Assembly: GCA_032158295.1 (NCBI GenBank)
Contig: CM063259.1
Location: 13,177,564 to 13,241,563 of the forward strand
Length of the DNA: 64,000 bases
Direction: 5' to 3'
Source of the DNA: Pycnopodia helianthoides
Taxonomy: Eukaryota > Echinodermata > Asteroidea > Forcipulatida > Asteriidae
The translations under genes and the position numbers were made by a program. Shown piece by piece: positions 58,382-64,000 of the stretch; the first letter of the stretch is position 1; every line of letters begins with the position of its first letter. A model generated the notes under the pieces. It worked only from the letters and a program-made list of their open reading frames with translations. It was not told the DNA's origin and did not search any database.

Positions 58382-61300
58382 TAGTTCTTGTATAGCGCAT
58401 TTCACAGCAACGTATCAACGCACTTTACATTAGTGCCCTGGTCATTGGGCCAATAGCATTCCTGCAATCTTTCACAGCGTATACAGCCCGAGCTGCCGAG
58501 CCGCTCCAAAGTCTTTTTCATACACAGTATCAACCTCTACCCTCGCAGGTACCCATTTATACTCCTGGGTGAAGAGAAGCAATTATGGTAAAGCATCTTG
58601 CTCAAGGACACAAGTGTCATGACCAGGATTCGAACCCACACCCTGATGACTCGACCACCTGAACTTGAATCCGATACTCTAAACCACTCGGAAATGACAC
58701 CCTACGATAATGTACACACTCATACGTCAGCATGGTGACAATGTGACAATGTATTACTCACCAGACTCATTTCATCACAAGAGTGGCTGATCTGGAACGC
58801 AGACTGCACCTCCCTTTGGGCAGAGAACACAAACAAATAATAAACAAAGTTTATCATTATGAAACAAAATCATCAAAGCTATTTCGCTTGGATATGGAAC
58901 TCTATTGCTGAGTATGTTTTTCATTTAGCAAAATGATATCAAACTTTTGTTTAGAGTTCACTTGCATTCACTAAACTCAAAAAGTGACATTTGTTTGTTC
59001 AAGTTAAAATATATTTACTAAATATAAACGCCTATATATTGAACTTATTCTCAATTGGGAACATAATCCCAAATGGGAACTTATTCCCAAATGGGAACTT
59101 ATTCCCAAATGGGAGGTAATTCACGAACAGAAACACTCATATTTAGTGTGATGTCACTCGCAAGTACTCTGCCCAACTAGGATTCCCAATCTGCCTGAAG
59201 CATTAAACAATGATTGATATGCAAACATCACTTCCTGTGTATATCGATATATAAATAATTCCAGCCCAACTTGGGCACGGCGGCAATCTGGCATTCTACC
59301 TCTCATGTTAATTAGTAGCATGTCTTCAGCTTGGGGCGGGGGGGGGGGGGGGGCAGGCGGCTTGGACAAGGAAGGAAAAGGGCAGAAGGAAGGATGTAAT
59401 CGTATTTCATTTTTAGAATGCATTTCTCATTAAGATAAGACCTGTGGCATTCTGTGGCATTTAAAGCACAGGTGTGATTTTGCACAAATGCAAAATCCTG
59501 AACTTTAAAATTATGCACGGCTGGGGGGGGGGGGGGGGGGGGGTCCTTTTTGTCTAGAGTTTGAAAGCCCCCTCAACGCCCCGCTTGTTATGTTTCAGAG
59601 GTGTTCTTGGCAATTTTGAAAGCAAATCCAGATCTGTAAAAAAGAAAATCCTGAAATCCTGTTCGGAGTGTGTCAGAGTTCTAATTAGGTCGGTCGAGTT
59701 TTCGGTTAAGTATTCCTAAAACTAGCCCGGCAACATTGTCCTGTAAAAACTGCTGTCTGCTAGTAAACACCACTTCTCAACTTGCCCTGTGGGCTACTAA
59801 GAACTGTCCAACCTACTTGTTTATGGTCATATTTCTTCCTTTTCAAACGTGAATAATAAATTTTACAAATGTTGTAATACATTTTTGAGTGAGTACATGT
59901 AATGATCGCTACCAATAATACATCAGAAAGATTAAGTTTTGACCATACAAACTTCCTGGTGGCAAGTAGAGTGCACAGTTTACTAGCCCGGTGGGCAACT
60001 TCACAAAAAGCTTAATCACAAGGCCCCGACTATAAATTATGATCACACCTTTCATGCTCAGCTTCTCTGCTGCGGACATCCAGACTCTCCTCTTGCTGGA
60101 TTTGTCTAATGCGAGACGGTACCCGAACTGGTGTAGTCACCTATAGAGTCAAGTCCAAATAGCATAAACCATTAGTTTTAATGGTAAACAGAGTAAAAAA
60201 ACACAAGATATTAAGACAGCTCTAGCTCCCTCTACATTTTGAGGGTCTGACCCTTGCCCGACGCGCAGCGTACTTACACGGGCCTATCCTGTCCCCCATT
60301 TTGGGAGTCAAAATGCACATGAAGAAACTGACTCCAAAATGGTGGAAATGGTAGATGTGCATTTTTGCCGTTCTGCGTCTGCAAGGGGTCCTTACCGGCC
60401 GGAAAAAAGACCTCTTCTAGGGAACTTACGCAGTGTGTCGTACGTAGCCAAGCGATGAAGCGCTAGGAACTCGAGCTTTGGTGTTTCTGACCAGCAGAGT
60501 GTGGGTTTGAGTCCCGCTCTTGACACTTGGTGTCCTGGGGTAAGACACTTGACCGTTACAGCCATGTCCCTCAGATGGGACGTGAAGCCATAGGTCCAAT
60601 GTGTTGTGTAACCCGAGTAACAGAACCTGGTTAACTCGTCATCAAAGGTATTGTACACTTTTGGTAACAGCTCAAAATCAGTGTCCACATTTTGTGTGAT
60701 TAAACATATGCATGAACAAACAAACCTGTGAAAGTTTGAGCTCAATTGGTCATCGAGGTCACAAGAAAATAGTGAAAAGAGCTCTTATGTGTTTTCTGTT
60801 TTTTCAAATTATCGCGCGCGATAATTACTATTGTTTTACTCGTTTCTCAGAAACGATAGCATTTTAGGCAGAAATATTTTAAGGAACCCTTTCTACCATT
60901 ACTTACTTTAAATCATGTAAGTTATGTGTGAATCTGTGAACATTGTGTTTTTCGATCTTACCAATAGTGTACAGGACCTTTAAGAGAGGTTTGTCACTGT
61001 GTTTCTGGCAGTGGCTACAGATTGCGCTACAGCACCTTGTAAACCCGTACAAGGTGCTACAGAAACAATTAACATGGGTCTCAAATTAATAACTCTGCAT
61101 ACCAGTTTTGAAAACAATGAGTGAATATCACTGCCATAAGCGCCCATCTGTGGTAGATACCAGGGCCTATTTCATAGAGCTGCTTAAGCAGATAATACTG
61201 CTTAACAATTTTCTGCTAAGCAGAGATCAGCAGGATACCAGTCACAAATTGTACATGTGACATGGTAGTTTGACTGGTAACCTTATTCTGGTGAGCATAA

Positions 61301-63199
61301 TTTTGTTTTGCTTAGGTACTTTTTGTGCTTAAAGCAGCACTATGAAACTGGGCCCAGTGCTTTACAAGTGTTCATCATTAATGTTTGTGGGTTGTGGGAC
61401 AAACAGAGAACATGCAGCAGAACGAGAACAGGGATTCCCCAAGAACTTCAAGCATCCCTTCAATGCACTCGGGGCTGTGATCCATTAACCCGAAACCCCT
61501 AACTTTTGTTCTATTTATCAAAACTGAGCAACCTAAACACCATGTCCCTGGGCTTGATCCATTAAAGGAACATTATAGAATTGGTAAGAAAAAAACTTGT
61601 AAAATATACTTCTGATCACAGATTTACATAAAACTTACACGGTCTAATGATGATGATAGTAGAAAACATCGCTTGAAATATTTCTATCTGAAATGCCATA
61701 TTTGATGAGAAATGAGTAAACTAATTTTCCGATTGGAGTTTATCGCTCAGTGAGCGTTTTATTCATTTGTTGAATCTATATGATTTCATGCAAATGTGTA
61801 ATCGGTTTTTCACTATTTTCTTGTGACCCAGATGGCCGATCGATCTCAAACTTCTACAGGTTTGTCAGTTTATGTATATGGTGGATAAAATAAAGTGCTT
61901 ACACTGCCAGCAACTGTTTTGTTAGCAAAACCAATTCTGTAATGTTCCTTTAACAGTTGCCAGCTTCCACAAAGTAAAAACAGAGTTGTAGTCGAGACCA
62001 CAAAGTCCGAGACTGAGACCGGTCTCGAAACCTACAGCACTGGTAAAGAGAGGGATTGTGGTGTACATGTACTCACATTGGCTGACTTGGCATTACCGGA
62101 CATGTTGGCACTGAATCGGCGAACTCTCTGCCTCTCTCGGATCGGCTGAAATACTGGGGATTCATCGCTGCAGAAAACAATATTAGAACAACTTTCAAAT
62201 CAAATCAATCTGCTTGTGGAGAAAATATCAACACTGCACATACCCTTACAAACAATTACAGGAACCTCCTTCGCTTTGCCATTGAGCAACCTACTGATTG
62301 ACACTTCAATATCACAGGCACAGTTACGAATGATTGATAAACTATACCAATCAGCATTTCAATATCAACTGATGAAAGAATCAACACAGCCCACTGTCTA
62401 GTGATTAAGAAACCTGCTCCAGAATGTGGGTTCGAATCCGACCCGTGGTGTCTGTGGTTATTTTCCCACCGGACTCAGAAAGCACCGAGTGTACAATGAT
62501 AATCATACATCAATGTAGGCCAGAACTAAACTACATTGTTCTTTAATGTCCCCCATGCCACGATTATATCCAGCTATATCCAGGGCCAAGTGGTTACGAG
62601 CACCGGACTCAAGCTCTGGTCTGATCAGCAGAGTGTGGGTTCGAATCCCAATCGTGGCACTTGTGTCCTTGAGCAAACTTTACCGTAATTGATTTGTCCT
62701 TCGGATGGGACATTAAGCCTATGTTCCGTGTACTAGGATTGCACGTAAAAGAACCCAAAACACTCATCATGGAAGTGCATGGGTTAACCCTGGTGTTTCT
62801 GGTTCACATTGCAAGCACCCTTGTTTACAGGTACGTTTCCTCCGGCCTGCGAGCTACAGTGATTAAGTTCACTAATGAGGCAACCTTGGTTTCATTACTG
62901 GAAATATATAATAATAATAACAACGTTTTATTACTGGAAATATATAATAATAATAACGATTTGTTAAATTGCACTAGTGCGTACCTCATGTTAGGGCCGT
63001 CAAACATGGGGGCGCTGTTCGATCGTCGCAGTATGCCAGTCTCTCTGTTTTCGTCCATCCTACTGTCTTCTCCGTTCGGTGACATGACTCGTTCTATCTC
63101 CATCAGGCCATCCTCCTCCGGAGAGCTCTGGCTACAAATGGAATCCTTGTCTCCCATTGTTATTGTCTCTGTCTTGTGTTCTGAGTTTGTGACGTCCAT
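55153..63199 (-). CDS. PABIR/FAM122 family PP2A-B55 inhibitor (whole spliced gene)
   Basis: Coding exons on the minus strand are 63199-62985, 62167-62077, 60140-60049, 58813-58762, 57604-57476, 56891-56747, 56141-56062 and 55254-55153. They sum to 906 nt, so 301 residues plus TGA, with every phase consistent and GT/AG at each junction. Family marks are RRSNSAP (residues 58-64), SPVFQP (75-80), RIRQIQQEE with the following charged helix to REVQSAFQIS (112-143), EKSAS, and NSLTPSPIPSPTRQ in the C-terminal half. Vertebrate PABIR1/FAM122A is about 290 residues. Known members bind the PP2A B55 subunit through this helical segment and block substrate access; the RRSNSAP serine region is a Chk1 and 14-3-3 site in human. 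Gene symbol is left blank because vertebrates have several paralogues. The start is the first in-frame ATG in an open exon; ATGs at codons 15 and 33 are alternatives. Confidence 0.88.
55853..56035. mobile_element. Divergent 'gagctgcttaag'-type element in PABIR intron
   Basis: Starts 'gggcccaatttaaaaacgct' and keeps 'gcagggagccagtcacaa' and 'tggctggtaag' from the family middle. Lies between PABIR exons 7 and 8. Confidence 0.55.
56062..56141 (-). CDS. PABIR/FAM122 exon 7
   Basis: Acceptor 'gattgtgtgcag', donor GTCATG at 56061 (weak). It encodes DSDSDATPPKRQLLCSPSHN and NSSNQRQ. It corresponds loosely to the acidic stretch plus PKR that follows KRK in family members. Phase is 1 to 0. Confidence 0.72.
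56290..56735. repeat. C/T-rich low-complexity tract in PABIR intron 6
   Basis: About 440 bp of 'ctaccacccag' and 'ccttcccc'-type units on the plus strand. In the PABIR transcript it is G/A-rich and begins within 15 nt of the exon 6 donor. Long plus-strand open frames (180 and 107 residues) here are compositional. Confidence 0.85.
56747..56891 (-). CDS. PABIR/FAM122 exon 6
   Basis: Acceptor 'atcctcag', donor GTAAGT at 56746. It encodes QCFSPSMQISMRNNSLTPSP, then IPSPTRQ and SPVLKPSLLNLKRK. This aligns strongly with family QCFSPSLQSFV, PPSPIPSPTTR and the RPSVLGPLKRK basic segment, a probable nuclear localisation signal. The start of the following intron is very G-rich on this strand. Phase is 0 to 1. 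Confidence 0.92.
57345..57450 (-). mobile_element. tRNA-like SINE, second family, copy 4
   Basis: On the minus strand: 'gctggatagctaagttggta' (A box), 'gtcgttggttcaaaccccg' (B box), ending 'ctctagtcaatttc'. The anticodon arm is present but does not pair well, so it is a derived element. It lies just downstream of PABIR exon 5, in intron 5. Confidence 0.65.
57476..57604 (-). CDS. PABIR/FAM122 exon 5
   Basis: Acceptor 'ttttccttgcag', donor GTAAAG at 57475. It encodes GESIKALRSDEKSASFSEPL and then PVPSTPSPNRERTPGK. EKSAS and the PVxxxPSP run align with family VEKSASPKRIDFIPVSPAPS. Phase is 0 to 0. Confidence 0.88.
58345..58705 (-). mobile_element. SINE fragment with (ATA)n
   Basis: An (ATA)n run at about 58347-58380 followed by 'gcgcatttcacagcaacg' and 'aacgcactttacattagtgc', then inverted tRNA-Leu head sequence ('aggattcgaacccacaccc'). 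Orientation is minus, in PABIR intron 4. Confidence 0.65.
58762..58813 (-). CDS. PABIR/FAM122 exon 4
   Basis: A 52-nt exon encoding EVQSAFQISHSCDEMSL, matching the family EVQTAMQISHSWEESFSL. Acceptor 'ctctgcccaaag', donor GTGAGT at 58761. Phase is 2 to 0. The family tryptophan in HSW is cysteine here. Confidence 0.9.
60049..60140 (-). CDS. PABIR/FAM122 exon 3: B55-binding segment
   Basis: It encodes PVRVPSRIRQIQQEESLDVR and REAEHER. It aligns with human FAM122A SSRLHQIKQEEGMDLINRE, the helical motif that docks on PP2A-B55. R, I and QEE are kept; the family lysine in IKQEE is glutamine here. Acceptor 'actctatag', donor GTGTGA at 60048. Phase is 0 to 2. Confidence 0.92.
60438..61075 (+). mobile_element. 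tRNA-Leu SINE interrupted by a MITE
   Basis: SINE 5' part at 60438-60642 ('gtgtgggtttgagtcccg') and 3' part at 60983-61075 ('gctacagcaccttgtaaacc'). Between them sits an element with inverted ends AAAGGTATTGTACACTTTTGG and its mirror 'ccaatagtgtacaggacctt'. A nested insertion in PABIR intron 2. Confidence 0.8.
60645..60981 (+). mobile_element. Second TTAA-type MITE family, nested copy
   Basis: About 337 bp with inverted ends. The flanks are TCAA and TTAA, so a decayed TTAA target is likely. Decayed relatives lie at 12945-13165, 13915-14045 and 18965-19312, recognised by 'aacctgtgaaagtttgagct' and 'catgtaagttatgtg'. Confidence 0.7.
61163..61356. mobile_element. 'gagctgcttaag' foldback element in PABIR intron
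   Basis: Starts 'gggcctatttcatagagctg' and ends 'agcagcactatgaaactggg'. Same family as the four-copy cluster at 33921-34706. Confidence 0.8.
61566..61949 (+). mobile_element. piggyBac-like MITE, copy 6
   Basis: 384 bp with TTAA on both sides (61562-61565, 61950-61953), about 130 bp past PABIR exon 2 in intron 2. Confidence 0.85.
62077..62167 (-). CDS. PABIR/FAM122 exon 2
   Basis: Acceptor 'ttttctgcag', donor GTGAGT at 62076. It encodes SDESPVFQPIRERQRVRRFS. SPVFQP corresponds to the family SQVFQ/SPVFQ segment that follows the N-terminal RRSxSAP motif, and RVRRFS to the family RTRRNS. Phase is 2 to 0. Confidence 0.9.
62570..62925 (+). mobile_element. tRNA-Leu SINE, copy c
   Basis: 'gccaagtggttacgagcacc' (A box), 'gggttcgaatcccaa' (B box), body as copies a and b, tail 'agtgattaagttcactaatg', then a repeated 'ttactggaaatatataataa' end. 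Lies in PABIR intron 1, antisense to the gene. Confidence 0.82.
62985..63199 (-). CDS. PABIR/FAM122 exon 1 (coding part)
   Basis: It encodes MDVTNSEHK and so on, then GILRRSNSAPMFDGPNM, ending in phase 2 at donor GTACGC (62984). RRSNSAP is nearly invariant in the family. The frame stays open upstream of the ATG to an acceptor-like 'ctgcaatttcag' ending near 63268, so the exon may begin there with a further 5' UTR exon upstream. A donor-like 'gtgagat' on the minus strand near 63990 is a candidate. Confidence 0.88.
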
Positions 63200-63269
63200 C
63201 AATGACTCGGAATTGTGAGTCAGATGCTTAATGTGTCGGTGATTTTTGAAGCCGGTAAATAATGTCTGA

Positions 63270-64000
63270 AATTGCAGAAAATTATCCGAAGTTAGATTGT
63301 GCTAACGTTTCAAATAGACGTTTGTAAGAGGCCTAGAAAACTGGTAATTGGTTGATGTGAAATTATACGTAGTGACATAGATTAACAGTAATTCATGATT
63401 ATAGATCTATCTCTTTTTTATTATCAGAGTACATTATTACATGCCAAGTCCTGCTATCCGCAAGATTTGTGATAATCAATGATTGAACATTGTTTATTTA
63501 CACTGCCCACATGAACTAGCCACAATTGCACGCTCTGTTGGCAAAGGACACACTGTAATTATTATAAAGATTTCTAACTTATGAATATGATATCAGTTGG
63601 GATCGCCAGCAGAAGTAGAGAGCCTAGAGAAGTGCCAGTGACTTTCTCTTTTTGCAAAACCGACACCACCAATTAAATAATGACCCCCAAAATGATATTT
63701 TCTTGTTATAATAGAAAATCCCTTTTTTCTATCATAATAAGGGAAAAAGTGGCTTTCAGATACAAACTTTTCCCCCCAGTATATTTCAACCCAAGGCAAT
63801 CAAGTTAAACTCCAACTCCAATTTCTCGACTTTGATTTCATGCCGGTCGAGGGCACAAGTTTTGTACACACGTCCATTCTCCGCCGTGCTACTCGTTGCT
63901 GAATCGACCATCACACAGTCACACATTCAAGAGAAGAAGAAAAAACAATACAAACGTCATAATTACCGTATCCGCAACAAAAATCTCACCGATGTCCACT
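63270..64000. other. Upstream of PABIR coding start
   Basis: No coding sequence recognised. It probably holds the PABIR 5' UTR and promoter on the minus strand, or runs into an upstream noncoding exon; a donor-like 'catcggtgagat' on the minus strand ends near 63990. A short inverted repeat ('gggatttt/tcttgttata' region, 63700-63745) is seen. Confidence 0.35.

Noticed and set aside
62694..63218. 174-residue plus-strand open frame
   Set aside because: Shadow of PABIR exon 1 on the opposite strand joined to SINE sequence.

Overview
This is eukaryotic genomic DNA from an invertebrate deuterostome, most likely an echinoderm and perhaps a sea star. That placement is inference. It rests on AT-rich DNA with long introns, the recurring 'acatgtacatg' texture, dense small foldback elements and tRNA-derived SINEs, and the divergence of the two recognisable proteins from vertebrate ones. 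There are no bacterial-style genes, rRNA, CRISPR arrays or viral genes.

Two protein-coding genes face each other tail to tail. On the + strand, 1651-44456 holds a complete ryk gene, the WIF-domain Wnt co-receptor and pseudokinase. Thirteen confident exons join in frame to 561 codons plus stop: signal peptide, WIF domain (exons 1-4), transmembrane helix (exon 6), basic juxtamembrane linker, then a kinase-like domain carrying the Ryk hallmarks HKDLATRN and DNA in place of DFG. The C-terminus is a short hydrophobic PDZ-type ligand. Intron 1 is about 30.2 kb. On the - strand, 63199-55153 holds a gene of the PABIR/FAM122 family (PP2A-B55 inhibitor). Eight exons join in frame to 301 codons plus stop, including the RRSNSAP motif and the B55-binding helical segment. 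The 10.7 kb between the two stop codons contains only repeats and probable 3' UTR.

Nearly everything else is repeat DNA: a roughly 385-bp MITE with TTAA flanks (piggyBac-like, six copies); long foldback elements, including a 160-bp near-perfect palindrome in two places; a family ending in 'gagctgcttaag' with many copies; a tRNA-Leu-derived SINE family; a second SINE with a matching empty site in the same window; and several tandem arrays (105-bp, 115-bp, 143-bp and 212-bp units, plus two minisatellites).

The most interesting signals lie where repeats meet ryk exons. Exon 2 is the last unit of a degenerate tandem array whose earlier units keep an acceptor-like AG and one keeps an exon-like reading frame with stop codons. 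Exon 11 is preceded, exactly 183 nt upstream and in phase, by a duplicated acceptor leading to an early stop. A 65-nt candidate exon with good splice signals lies between the WIF domain and the transmembrane exon and would shift the frame, giving a predicted secreted WIF-only protein. Together these suggest splicing could produce soluble or truncated Ryk forms. This needs RNA data. I found no wholly new multi-gene system.
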